From Methanomicrobia archaeon (GTDB lineage: Archaea; Halobacteriota; Syntropharchaeia; Alkanophagales; Methanospirareceae): a stretch of 35,235 nt of DNA. Below the pieces are notes generated by a model. That model was given only the letters and a program-made list of their open reading frames with translations. It searched no databases and had not been told where the DNA came from. Of the stretch, positions 14,832 to 22,924 are shown piece by piece (the stretch's first letter is position 1; each line of letters starts with the position of its first letter). The DNA lies in the NCBI GenBank assembly GCA_016930255.1, contig JAFGHB010000027.1, positions 1 through 35,235 of the forward strand. The letters run 5' to 3'. A program made the position numbers and the translations under genes.

Positions 14832-16595
14832 CTACACCGAGCAGATCCTGCACTCGCCCGCGTATTCCGAATCGGCGGATACGTACTCGTCAAGCATGAG
14901 CTTTGGAATATCCAGTGATAAGACTTGCTCTTTACTGCCGTAGCGGTACACGGTAATGCCCTTGCACCCGAGTTCGTACGCCAGGAGAAACACACGTCTG
15001 ACCTCTTCTTGCGTTGCATCCGCGGGGAGATTGACGGTCTTTGAGACCGCGTTGTCCGTGTACTTCTGAAACGCCGCTTGCATTCGCACGTGCCACTCCG
15101 GCGAGATATCGAGTGCGGTAACAAAAATCCGCTTTATATCCGTGGGAATGCCATCAGTATCAATTATCGAGCCGCGTTTCGCAATCTCAGTTATCAAATT
15201 CTTGCTGTAAAAGCCCCGCTCCTTCGCCATCGCTCTAAACAGCTGGTTTATCTCCAGCATGCCGCCCATTACGTTCCGTACAAACGCAACGGCGAATAAC
15301 GGCTCGATACCGCTGGAACACCCTGCGATTATGCTTATCGTGCCCGTTGGCGCGATGGTGGTCACCGTGGCGTTACGCATCGGTTTGTATCCTTTCCAAC
15401 TGTTCAGCTCGAAGTTAGGAAACGAGCCTTTTTCCAGTCCCAGCGCCTGTGAGCACTGCCGCGCCTCGTCGGTAACGAATCGCATGAGCTTTTCAGCCAA
15501 CGAAAGCGCATCCGTCGAATCATACGGTATCCCCAGCGTGATCAGCAGTTCTGCGAATCCCATTACGCCCAGCCCGATTTTACGGTTCGCACGCGTCATT
15601 TTCTCTATTTCCGGCAACGGGTACTGGTTTACATCGATAACGTTATCTAAGAACCGAACGCAGAGCCAAATCGCTGCTTCAAGCCGCTCCCAATCCACAT
15701 CACCACTGCCCGAATTGACAAATCGAGAAACGTTAATCGAACCTAAATTGCACGATTCGTAGGGCAAGAGCGGCTGCTCGGAACACGGATTTGTCGCCTC
15801 AATCGCGCCAATTGCAGAAAGAGGATTGTGTCGGTTGATCTCATCGATAAAGATTAGCCCCGGGTCGCCGACCTTCCACGCGTACGTTACGATTTCGTCA
15901 AAAACCTTCTGTGCGTTTAGGCGCCTTACCACTTCCTTCGACCGTGGATTGATGAGGTCGTAGTCTTTATTCCGTTCTACAGCATGCATGAACTCGTCTG
16001 TTACGGCTACGGACGTATTGAAATTGGCAAACTCGCCTTCTTCTTTCGCTCGTATAAAATTCATGATGTCTGGATGATCAACGTCCAATATGCCCATGTT
16101 CGCGCCTCTTCTCTTTCCGCCCTGCTTGATTACGCCGGTAGCGACGTCAAACACGCGCATGAACGAAACAGGCCCCGAAGCGATCCCACCTGTTGATTTC
16201 ACGATGTCTCCTTTCGGTCTGAGTCGAGCGAATGAGAAGCCCGTACCACCGCCGCTTTGGTGTATCACCGCCATGTTCTTAACCGCGCCGAATATGCCCT
16301 CCATAGAATCCTCAACTGGGAGAACAAAGCACGCAGCGAGCTGCCCGAGCTCGGTTCCCGCATTCATGAGCGTCGGGCTGTTCGGCAGGAATTCCAAATC
16401 ATGCATGAGCTGGTAGAAGCGCTGTTCGATCGCTTCCAATTCCTCTTTGCTCGTGCCGTACTTCAGCTCCGCGCTCGCTACTGCTTTCGCCACACGCGCG
16501 AACATTTGACGCGGAGTCTCGATAACCTCGCCGCGTTCGCCCTTCAACAAATAGCGTCTCTTCAATACCTCTTCAGCGTTCAAAGAAAGCGTCAT
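14832..16595 (-). CDS. nrdJ: Adenosylcobalamin-dependent (class II) ribonucleotide reductase
   Basis: The enzyme reduces ribonucleotides to deoxyribonucleotides with a thiyl radical made from adenosylcobalamin. The 587-aa protein has PNSPTLMNAG at 71-80 and the substrate-side Cys89. The HQSGGGTGFSFARLRP block follows. The catalytic NPCSEQPL has Cys271 and Glu273 (Ser272 where Gly is more common). It also has the phosphate-binding APTGTISIIAG and a C-terminal Cys582-x-x-Cys585 pair that re-reduces the active site. It is a compact form without an ATP-cone domain, so allosteric activity control is probably absent. No second reductase or cobalamin gene is nearby. The promoter is not clear. Confidence 0.95.
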   Translation of the reverse strand: MTLSLNAEEVLKRRYLLKGERGEVIETPRQMFARVAKAVASAELKYGTSKEELEAIEQRFYQLMHDLEFLPNSPTLMNAGTELGQLAACFVLPVEDSMEGIFGAVKNMAVIHQSGGGTGFSFARLRPKGDIVKSTGGIASGPVSFMRVFDVATGVIKQGGKRRGANMGILDVDHPDIMNFIRAKEEGEFANFNTSVAVTDEFMHAVERNKDYDLINPRSKEVVRRLNAQKVFDEIVTYAWKVGDPGLIFIDEINRHNPLSAIGAIEATNPCSEQPLLPYESCNLGSINVSRFVNSGSGDVDWERLEAAIWLCVRFLDNVIDVNQYPLPEIEKMTRANRKIGLGVMGFAELLITLGIPYDSTDALSLAEKLMRFVTDEARQCSQALGLEKGSFPNFELNSWKGYKPMRNATVTTIAPTGTISIIAGCSSGIEPLFAVAFVRNVMGGMLEINQLFRAMAKERGFYSKNLITEIAKRGSIIDTDGIPTDIKRIFVTALDISPEWHVRMQAAFQKYTDNAVSKTVNLPADATQEEVRRVFLLAYELGCKGITVYRYGSKEQVLSLDIPKLMLDEYVSADSEYAGECRICSV

Positions 16596-16662
16596 TTCAT
16601 TCTTATTTCTCGATCCGGGTCGGGTAAAAGTAGGTAGCTATGAGGGTGCGTGTTTAACGTTT

Positions 16663-18204
16663 TTACTGCTTCTCTTTCACGTAAATAACATCCCCTTCTT
16701 TGAGCTTGCTGAGAAAAGACATCGTAGACGGTGTGAGGTCCTGAATCGAGAGGACGATATTGGCACCACCGAAGGTTTCACCGGTAGGTCCGTATTCTTT
16801 ATTCTTCTCCAGTCGTATCCCCATCATCCCTTTGTTCGATCGAGACATGTTAGTAACGCCAAGCACACCCTTTTTAACTTCCTTCTTTGGCACGTTCTCG
16901 GGGACGAGCGTTCCAGCCTCATTAGCGTTCCCTTCAAAGAGAACCAGCATTCCGGGAACCGTGAAATGCACTTTTAAATGCCCAATCGGCCGGTTAATCA
17001 GCCCGCTAACCTTCTTGAAATACCACACGGTCTGAGGCGCTTCTTCATGGTAGATCTTCACGTCAAATACGACCTCTTCTTCTACACCCACGGTCCTTAC
17101 AGTCCCGTGTTCCATAATCTCCATTGTCAATGCCGGTACCTGGTCCACAACGATCGCGTCATCATCCGTATTCCCTTCTCGTACCTGCTCGATATCCCAC
17201 TGCTCGAAGAACTCCTCGGCATCCTTCTGTGTTCGCCCCACGATCATCATCCACTTCGGCTCGGTCATCGTATAAATCATATTCCCCTTTTTTGCATGGT
17301 CTATCAGGTCTCCGCCCTGAACGATCTCGCCAAAGACGTTATGAGACGGGTTGGGCAATCGGCTGCCTTTATACGCGTAGACTCGCCCCTTATTAACGCC
17401 TTTATTTCTTGCAGTGAGGTAATACTTCGAACGATACTGAATGGGCTCAGGAGGCAAACTCAACCCTCTCATAGTATCAGTAGCAATATACGTGTGCGTA
17501 CGATCGTCAACGTGGAAAATATTGTCCCGTGCGAGCGATAGGAAATGTTCACTTGACATCGGTGCGTCTTGTGAGAGTCGTATCTTCATATAGGTGAATA
17601 TCTCCTGGCCGTCTTTTATCGTGGTATTCAAGTCAGTAGTGACGAAACCGATCCGCTCCGCCTCTGTTACGATCGGCGTTATCGACTCGATCCTATCCGT
17701 TTCGCCTAACGCAGCAATAATGCTTCTCCCTCGCGTTAATCTACCAATAACGGCATCAGCGCCGGTACCATAAGCAGCCTCATGCTCTCGCCTGCTTATC
17801 ATGAGATAGGTCATGCCAGGATCAAAACCACCAAAGCCAAAGAACACATCCCATTTCTTATAAGCATGCACACTCCGTTCTACGTTTAGACTCGATCCAA
17901 AAGGCCCAATAGCGGTTACATCCTCGCTTAGCCAGCCTATCTTTCCGTACACATCCTGCTGAAAGTTTTTATGAATCTCAAGAAATAAGGACAAAGCCTC
18001 GGTCTTTTTTTTTCCCGTGATCTTTATTCGTGCCTCGCCTTTTGTCGTTTGCAAGGCAAATTCGTTCTTCAATTCCCCGCCCTTCTTCTCCGCGACGACC
18101 GCGATTATACAGCCGGGTTTGTATGCGCCGTCTAACTCCTTGATAATATCCCCCAACCGCGTACTTTTGACTTCTCGGGGCTCACCGTTAAATATAACTT
18201 TCAT
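16663..18204 (-). CDS. Methanogenesis marker protein 3
   Basis: The 513-aa protein matches the UPF0288 / methanogenesis marker 3 family, found with methyl-coenzyme M reductase. It begins MKVIFNGEPREVKSTRLGDI. The middle holds a cyclophilin-like domain (NPSHNVFGEIVQGGDLIDHA) and the end a second one (NMSRSNKGMMGIRLEKN, PTGETFGGANIV). Function is unknown; a role in protein folding or MCR maturation is suggested by the family context only. The frame is open to 18351, but a TATA (18231-18238) sits 26 nt before the ATG at 18204, giving a leaderless mRNA and rejecting the longer form. It shows that the host belongs to an MCR-bearing lineage. Confidence 0.9.
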   Translation of the reverse strand: MKVIFNGEPREVKSTRLGDIIKELDGAYKPGCIIAVVAEKKGGELKNEFALQTTKGEARIKITGKKKTEALSLFLEIHKNFQQDVYGKIGWLSEDVTAIGPFGSSLNVERSVHAYKKWDVFFGFGGFDPGMTYLMISRREHEAAYGTGADAVIGRLTRGRSIIAALGETDRIESITPIVTEAERIGFVTTDLNTTIKDGQEIFTYMKIRLSQDAPMSSEHFLSLARDNIFHVDDRTHTYIATDTMRGLSLPPEPIQYRSKYYLTARNKGVNKGRVYAYKGSRLPNPSHNVFGEIVQGGDLIDHAKKGNMIYTMTEPKWMMIVGRTQKDAEEFFEQWDIEQVREGNTDDDAIVVDQVPALTMEIMEHGTVRTVGVEEEVVFDVKIYHEEAPQTVWYFKKVSGLINRPIGHLKVHFTVPGMLVLFEGNANEAGTLVPENVPKKEVKKGVLGVTNMSRSNKGMMGIRLEKNKEYGPTGETFGGANIVLSIQDLTPSTMSFLSKLKEGDVIYVKEKQ

Positions 18205-18230
18205 AACACTATTGTTAGGGTGTGACCACC

Positions 18231-18238
18231 TTTTAAAG
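18231..18238 (-). promoter_or_regulatory. TATA box of methanogenesis marker 3
   Basis: CTTTAAAA on the minus strand, preceded by an A-rich BRE, lies 26 nt before the ATG. The start is therefore leaderless. Confidence 0.6.
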
Positions 18239-18385
18239 TTTTTCTTTTTTTGAGGGGCTCCCGAAAAAATCTTTGATCGTAAAAGCCGTGAAAACCCTCC
18301 CAAGAGTGCCCAGGGTAGATGAAGAGCGCGGGAAGGGATATCTACGGTCAATCAAACTGACCCTATGTCAATCTAATGCAAGAAA

Positions 18386-18400
18386 GCGAAAAGCTTATAA
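18386..18400 (+). promoter_or_regulatory. BRE/TATA of winged-helix copy B
   Basis: GCGAAAAGCTTATAA ends 25 nt before the ATG; only one base differs from the copy A element. Confidence 0.65.
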
Positions 18401-18425
18401 AGTGTAATTAGCAAGATGAATTAGC

Positions 18426-18842
18426 ATGAATATCGAGGATAGGCTAGTGAAGGAAGCGCACCTTCTTTTGCATCCAACGAGATATAGGATTGCGGAACTG
18501 CTTGCTGAGAAACCGAGGCATATAAATGAGTTAATTGCGGCGCTTGGTGAAGACAGGCGACTCGTTTCTTATCATCTCCTTACACTAGAGGAACATGGCT
18601 TCGTGAGCAGTAAATTCGACTTCCCTCAGGAGCCGAGAGCAAACCGAAAAGCGGGAAAGAAATATGGCGTGACGGACAAAGGCCGCATTTCATATCAGTT
18701 CCTTATTCTGGAAGAGGAAGGTCTTTTGGGTGATGACCGCGAGATATCCCAACTGCAGGGATTAAAGGGAAAAGTGATGAGGAAATACAGTGTGACCGAG
18801 AAGGCGGAAGAGGCGCTTTCAGAGCTTAAGAACAGGGCTTAA
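18426..18842 (+). CDS. ArsR-like winged-helix regulator, copy B with internal duplication
   Basis: The 138-aa protein starts like copies A and C (NIEDRLVKEAHLLLHPTRYRI, DRRLVSYHLLTLEEHGFVSS). It is about 40 residues longer because the wing region occurs twice. Residues 46-86 run from LVSYHLLTLEEHGF to KKYGVTDKG. Residues 88-126 repeat this as ISYQFLILEEEGL to RKYSVTEKA. The duplication adds a second recognition-helix/wing-like unit without a second N-terminal helix. It may change DNA contacts or create a dimer interface. The gene has its own leaderless promoter and is followed by copy C after 144 nt. Target unknown. Confidence 0.83.
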   Translation: MNIEDRLVKEAHLLLHPTRYRIAELLAEKPRHINELIAALGEDRRLVSYHLLTLEEHGFVSSKFDFPQEPRANRKAGKKYGVTDKGRISYQFLILEEEGLLGDDREISQLQGLKGKVMRKYSVTEKAEEALSELKNRA

Positions 18843-18947
18843 TTTTTATCCGGCATTTATTACCCTCCCGTTCTTGAGTGAGTCTATTTCTCGTGATCTG
18901 AGATAACTTGGGATATAAATAGGACATATACTATACTCCGTGCAAAA

Positions 18948-18962
18948 TCGAAAAGTTTATAA
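18948..18962 (+). promoter_or_regulatory. BRE/TATA of winged-helix copy C
   Basis: TCGAAAAGTTTATAA ends 24 nt before the ATG at 18987. This supports 18987 rather than 18972 as the start. Confidence 0.65.
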
Positions 18963-18986
18963 ACCGCATTAATGGAAAAAAGTAGC

Positions 18987-19280
18987 ATGAAACTCGAAGA
19001 GGAGTTAGTAAAGGAAGCGCATGTGCTACTGCACCCGATACGATTTAAGATCGTGGAATTGCTGGTAGAAAAGCCGATGCACATCAATGCGATAAGTAAA
19101 GCGCTGGGCGAAGAGCGGCGACTCGTTTCTTACCATCTGCTTGCTTTAGAGGAAAGCGGCTTCGTGAACAGTAAGTACGAGATCTCGGAAAATCCGAAGT
19201 CGAAGGGAAAGGCGATAAGGAAGTATTGGGTGACGAAGAAAGTGGACGAAGTGATCACGAAGATAAAGAAAAATCTTTGA
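18987..19280 (+). CDS. ArsR-like winged-helix regulator, copy C
   Basis: This 97-aa winged-helix protein is nearly a twin of copy A: KLEEELVKEAHVLLHPIRFKIVELL, MHINAISKALGEERRLVSYHLLALEESGFVNSKYE, then GKAIRKYWVTKKVDEVITKIKKNL. An in-frame ATG at 18972 would add five residues. The ATG at 18987 gives the same length as copy A and the same distance to the TATA box, so I prefer it. It lies upstream of the acyl-CoA synthetase gene, with inverted repeats in the gap, so it could control that gene; this is inference. No sensor residues are evident. Confidence 0.85.
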   Translation: MKLEEELVKEAHVLLHPIRFKIVELLVEKPMHINAISKALGEERRLVSYHLLALEESGFVNSKYEISENPKSKGKAIRKYWVTKKVDEVITKIKKNL

Positions 19281-19354
19281 TGGTTTCGTTTTGCGCGCAG
19301 GCAGCATCGCGGGAATTTGTAAGATAGGGTGCTTGCTCTCAGGCCGTGAGGCGG

Positions 19355-19369
19355 CACACGTTACGTGTG
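19355..19369. promoter_or_regulatory. 15-nt palindrome upstream of acd
   Basis: CACACGT-T-ACGTGTG is a perfect palindrome around one base, between winged-helix copy C and acd. It is a candidate operator or the stem of a terminator. Either reading is inference. Confidence 0.35.
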
Positions 19370-19388
19370 TCAGTACCACTATGAGTTT

Positions 19389-19440
19389 GCTGAGGCGAAC
19401 GGTGACGGAAATGCAGGGTACATGTGGCGTTCGCCTTAGC
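19389..19440. repeat. Long inverted repeat just upstream of the acd promoter
   Basis: GCTGAGGCGAACG (19389-19401) pairs with CGTTCGCCTTAGC (19428-19440) over 13 positions with one G-T pair and a 26-nt loop. It ends about 11 nt before the acd TATA-like GGATTAAAAAG. Confidence 0.6.
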
Positions 19441-19483
19441 TACTTTTAATGGGATTAAAAAGAAATTGTTGAGTACCAATCCC

Positions 19484-21595
19484 ATGCTCGATCGCTTTTT
19501 CAATCCCGGAAGTATAGCAGTAGTGGGAGCGAGTGTGAGGGAAGGAAAAGTTGGCAACACCCTCCTGAAGAACCTACGCGCAGTTCAGGATCGCTCGAGA
19601 GGGCAGACGGGAGAAGAGGCGAGAAGGCTTTATGCAGTCAATCCGAACTACACGCAGATTTTTGACGCCCCGTGCTATCCGTCGGTTATTCAAATAGAAG
19701 ATCCAGTGGACCTCGCGGTTATCGCAGTTCCGGCCGCCGCGGTTCCTGAAGTCCTCGAACAGTGTGGTGAGCGGGAAATAAGAAACGTGGTGGTCATCTC
19801 CGCGGGCTTTAAGGAGGCGGGACGAGAAGGCGCAGTTCTCGAATCAGAACTTGCTCGTATAAGCGAGAAGTACCACATGAACCTCGTCGGTCCGAACTGT
19901 TTGGGTATCATAAATACGCATGCGAATTTAAATGCGACGTTCGGTACAGTGACACCTGCAAGGGGTGCGATCGCGTTCTTAAGCCAGTCAGGGGCGTTCG
20001 CACTGGCGGTTATCGACTGGGCAGTCGTGGCGAATATGGGGTTCAGCAAAGTGGTCTCTCTGGGAAACAAGGCGGTTCTTGACGAATGCGACTTCCTGGA
20101 ATATCTCGCCACGGACGACGATACGGATGTGGTGACGCTGTATCTCGAGGACGTGCGCGACGGCAGGAGATTCATGGAGGTCGTGCGGCGTGTATCGAGA
20201 ACGAAGCCCGTGGTCGTGATGAAGAGCGGCAAGACGGAAGCGGGAGCGAAAGCTGCTTCGAGCCACACCGGCAGCATAGCGGGCAGCGTAGCCGCGTACA
20301 GAACGGCGTTTCGTCAAGCAGGCGTGGTGGAAGCGAATTCAATCGAGGACCTGTTCGATTTTTCGCGTATCCTTTCGCGCGTTCGCCACGTAGACGGCGA
20401 CATAGCGATCGTGACGAATTCCGGTGGGCCGGGCGTTATGGCTGCAGATGCAATCGAGGAGTTCGGACTTACACTCGCGTCGTTTGAGCGGGCAACGATT
20501 GAAAAACTCCACGCATTACAGCTTGCCAATTTTTATAATCCCGTAGATGTGCGCGGAGATGCGGATTCAGGCAAATTTGGAAACGCTCTCGGTATCGTTG
20601 CTGAGGATAAAAACGTGGGTGGGATAATCGCTATTCTCTCGCCAACTGCGTCAATAGACTTTGAGAAGGCTGGTAATTACGTACTGGAACTGAACGCTCA
20701 AAAACCGATTGTACCCGTGTTCATGAGCGGTACGGCGGTTACACGTACCGTGGAGCGCTTTAAAAAGCGAGGAATTACCAATTACTTCGACCCGGTACGG
20801 GCGGTGAACGCGCTTCACGCGGTCAACGAATACAGCAAAAGTCGCAAAAAAGTGTACACTCCCCCGCCGCACTACGACGTTGACAGAAACGCCTTTGAGC
20901 GGTTATGTACGCGCATAGATCGAGAAGGGTCAAGACTGAGCATCGGCGTGGAGGGCTTTGAAATGTTAGAGACGTATGGCATTCCCGTGTCGCCGTATGG
21001 CAAAGCGGAAACGGCGGAAGCAGCGCTCGAAATCGCAGACCGCATCGGCTATCCGGTAGCCATGAAGATCCTGTCACCAGATATCGTGCATAAAACGGAT
21101 GTGGGTTGTGTAAAGCTGGGCGTGACGAGCGAAGAGGTTGAACGGTCCTTCTTTGAGATTGTGCACCGCGCTGAGCGGTACACGAGTGCGAGGCGAATAG
21201 ATGGCGTTCTTGTTCAACAGATGGTGGAAGGCGGAAGGGAGGTGATTGTTGGTATGAAACGGGACATGCACTTCGGGCCTTTACTCATGTTCGGCCTGGG
21301 CGGGATTTACGTCGAGGTCTTCAAGGACGTCTCGTTCGGGATTGCACCACTGAGCAAGGTCGACGCGCAGGAGATGATCGAGACGGTGAAGGCGTATAGG
21401 ATATTACGGGGCACACGAGGCGAGCCTATGTCCGACATCGATTCGTTACTCGACGTCTTGCTCAGGTTCTCACAGCTCAGTACGGAGTGCCCGGAGATAC
21501 TCGAAGCCGATTTAAATCCCATTAGAGTCTTTGAGCAGGGCAGAGGGTGCTGTGTGATCGACGTGAAAGTAATTCGGGGAGATGGAGGGAGGTAA
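19484..21595 (+). CDS. acd: ADP-forming acyl/acetyl-CoA synthetase (alpha-beta fusion)
   Basis: The enzyme converts acyl-CoA, ADP and phosphate to the acid, CoA and ATP (or the reverse). The 703-aa protein joins an N-terminal CoA-binding domain (FFNPGSIAVVGAS), a ligase domain with the phosphorylated His in SSHTGSIAGS (His261) and a C-terminal ATP-grasp domain (YPVAMKILSPDIVHKTDVGCVKL, with His-Lys-Thr). The frame is open to a GTG at 19424. ATTAAAAA centred about 27 nt before the ATG at 19484 and the normal family start support a leaderless start at 19484. A coupled small ORF and the PTA-like gene follow. Acetate is the most likely substrate but branched or aryl acids are possible. Confidence 0.92.
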   Translation: MLDRFFNPGSIAVVGASVREGKVGNTLLKNLRAVQDRSRGQTGEEARRLYAVNPNYTQIFDAPCYPSVIQIEDPVDLAVIAVPAAAVPEVLEQCGEREIRNVVVISAGFKEAGREGAVLESELARISEKYHMNLVGPNCLGIINTHANLNATFGTVTPARGAIAFLSQSGAFALAVIDWAVVANMGFSKVVSLGNKAVLDECDFLEYLATDDDTDVVTLYLEDVRDGRRFMEVVRRVSRTKPVVVMKSGKTEAGAKAASSHTGSIAGSVAAYRTAFRQAGVVEANSIEDLFDFSRILSRVRHVDGDIAIVTNSGGPGVMAADAIEEFGLTLASFERATIEKLHALQLANFYNPVDVRGDADSGKFGNALGIVAEDKNVGGIIAILSPTASIDFEKAGNYVLELNAQKPIVPVFMSGTAVTRTVERFKKRGITNYFDPVRAVNALHAVNEYSKSRKKVYTPPPHYDVDRNAFERLCTRIDREGSRLSIGVEGFEMLETYGIPVSPYGKAETAEAALEIADRIGYPVAMKILSPDIVHKTDVGCVKLGVTSEEVERSFFEIVHRAERYTSARRIDGVLVQQMVEGGREVIVGMKRDMHFGPLLMFGLGGIYVEVFKDVSFGIAPLSKVDAQEMIETVKAYRILRGTRGEPMSDIDSLLDVLLRFSQLSTECPEILEADLNPIRVFEQGRGCCVIDVKVIRGDGGR

Positions 21596-21602
21596 TGGTT
21601 AT

Positions 21603-21713
21603 ATGTGCGCTTATGGCGTTATACCACGTAGGATAGGAATGAAGGTTGAGGTGGCGGATAGAGACGTTGACAGGATAGTGAAATACCGCGCTAAGCGAGG
21701 TGCGAGCAGATGA
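21603..21713 (+). CDS. 36-codon small ORF between acd and the PTA-like gene
   Basis: This ORF encodes a basic 36-aa peptide (MCAYGVIPRRIGMKVEVAD, then RDVDRIVKYRAKRGASR). It has a perfect Shine-Dalgarno GGAGGT (21588-21593) with 9-nt spacing, lies 7 nt after the acd stop and its stop overlaps the next start as ATGA. All three are signs of real translation in an operon. I recognise no family. It could also be only a coupling leader that carries ribosomes from acd to the next gene. An internal ATG at 21639 would give a shorter form. Confidence 0.5.
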   Translation: MCAYGVIPRRIGMKVEVADRDVDRIVKYRAKRGASR

Positions 21714-22774
21714 AAAGCTTACTTATTTCGTCTATCGAGGAATACTCGGGAAAGAGTGCGTTGATCATAGCCCTCGGGCTGCTACTACGCGAGAAAGGCT
21801 ATACCGTTGGTTACTTCAAACCGCTTGGCGTCGGCACCACTCGAATAGGCGATCAGCTCGTCGACGAAGATGCGTACAATACTGCTATGGTGCTGGACAC
21901 GGGGGACGCTCTCGGGGATGTCTGCCCGGTCACGCTGAACCGGCCGTACGTGGAATTCGCTCGTTCTGCGAACCCCGTAGAATTACAGAAAAGCGTTGTG
22001 GATTCTTACGGGAGGGTAGCAGATGGTAAGGATATCGTCCTGGTGGAGAGCGGCGGCGAGTACAAATTCGGGAAAGCACTGGGGCTTTGTGACTCGGACG
22101 TATCAGCGATGCTGGATCTGGATATACTCATGATCGCGAAATACACGAGCGACTTCGTCCTTGACAAAATCCTGACTGCACGCGACATCCTTGGCGAGCG
22201 ACTTCGATTCATCGTCTTCAATCAGCTCGCAGGCTATAAGACAGCGTACGTCACGGCGATTAACGAGCGGTTTTTGCAGAAGGAAGGGATAGAGCTGCTG
22301 GGTACGCTGCCTTTCAGTCCGCTCCTTGCCGGGTTATCGGTGCGTGAAATCGCGGAGGCTTTGAACGGTGAGTGGTTGATAAAATGCAAGCCGGGCGAAG
22401 AGGTGATAATCGAGGAGTTGTTGATCGGAGCGATGTCACCGCCAGCAGCCCTCAAATATTTCCGGCGTGTACGGCGTGCGGCATTGATAACCGGTGGAGA
22501 TCGTGCGGATTTGCAGAACCTCGCATTGGAGACGGGCACGATAAACTGCCTTCTCCTGACCGGCAATTTAGAACCCACCGGGGCGATACTGGGAAAGGCG
22601 GAAGAAAAAGGAGTTCCGGTCATTCTGGTTGCGGACGATACGTTCACCACGCTGGAGAAAGTGGACGAAGTGTTCGGAAAGGCGCGAATACGTGGCGACG
22701 CGAAGATAGGGAAGGTGAAAGAACTTGCCGAGCGGTTCCTGGATCTCGACAAGTTGATGGACTATCTCGGCTGA
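21710..22774 (+). CDS. Phosphotransacetylase-family P-loop/DRTGG protein without PTA domain
   Basis: The 354-aa protein has a BioD-like P-loop ATPase domain (SSIEEYSGKSALIIALG at 7-23, then YFKPLGVG) and a DRTGG-type domain at about 225-335 (RRAALITGGDRADLQNLA, LTGNLEPTGAILGKAEEKGVPVILV). These two domains form the N-terminal regulatory part of long bacterial phosphotransacetylases. The catalytic PTA domain is missing, so it should not make acetyl phosphate. Its place directly after acd, coupled through the small ORF, suggests it regulates or senses flux through Acd; this is inference. A TGATCTCTTT tandem and T-rich run follow the stop. Confidence 0.85.
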   Translation: MKSLLISSIEEYSGKSALIIALGLLLREKGYTVGYFKPLGVGTTRIGDQLVDEDAYNTAMVLDTGDALGDVCPVTLNRPYVEFARSANPVELQKSVVDSYGRVADGKDIVLVESGGEYKFGKALGLCDSDVSAMLDLDILMIAKYTSDFVLDKILTARDILGERLRFIVFNQLAGYKTAYVTAINERFLQKEGIELLGTLPFSPLLAGLSVREIAEALNGEWLIKCKPGEEVIIEELLIGAMSPPAALKYFRRVRRAALITGGDRADLQNLALETGTINCLLLTGNLEPTGAILGKAEEKGVPVILVADDTFTTLEKVDEVFGKARIRGDAKIGKVKELAERFLDLDKLMDYLG

Positions 22775-22800
22775 TCTCTTTTGATCTCTTTTCACCTTTT
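22772..22800 (+). terminator. T-rich terminator of the acd operon
   Basis: The stop codon begins two tandem copies of TGATCTCTTT and then TCACCTTTT, an oligo-T cluster of the archaeal termination type. Confidence 0.45.
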
Positions 22801-22893
22801 CGCAGTCACATGCATAACCAACCAAACGGATTTGGGGAAGCGTTATCAGAAAGGGAGCAGTTGAAACCGTTTCTCGAAGAGAGACGAAGAAAT

Positions 22894-22904
22894 GTTTTAT
22901 TTAC
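22894..22904 (+). promoter_or_regulatory. TATA box of the SRP RNA gene
   Basis: GTTTTATTTAC is centred about 26 nt before the first base of the SRP RNA terminal stem. Confidence 0.6.
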
Positions 22905-22924
22905 TGCGGCGACTATGAGTAATT

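Noticed and set aside
16978-17541. 187-aa plus-strand ORF opposite methanogenesis marker 3
   Set aside because: Fully antisense to a well-supported gene, with no initiation signal or domain.
18205-18351. 49-residue N-terminal extension of methanogenesis marker 3
   Set aside because: The extension spans the TATA box 26 nt before the ATG at 18204, and the family begins at that ATG.
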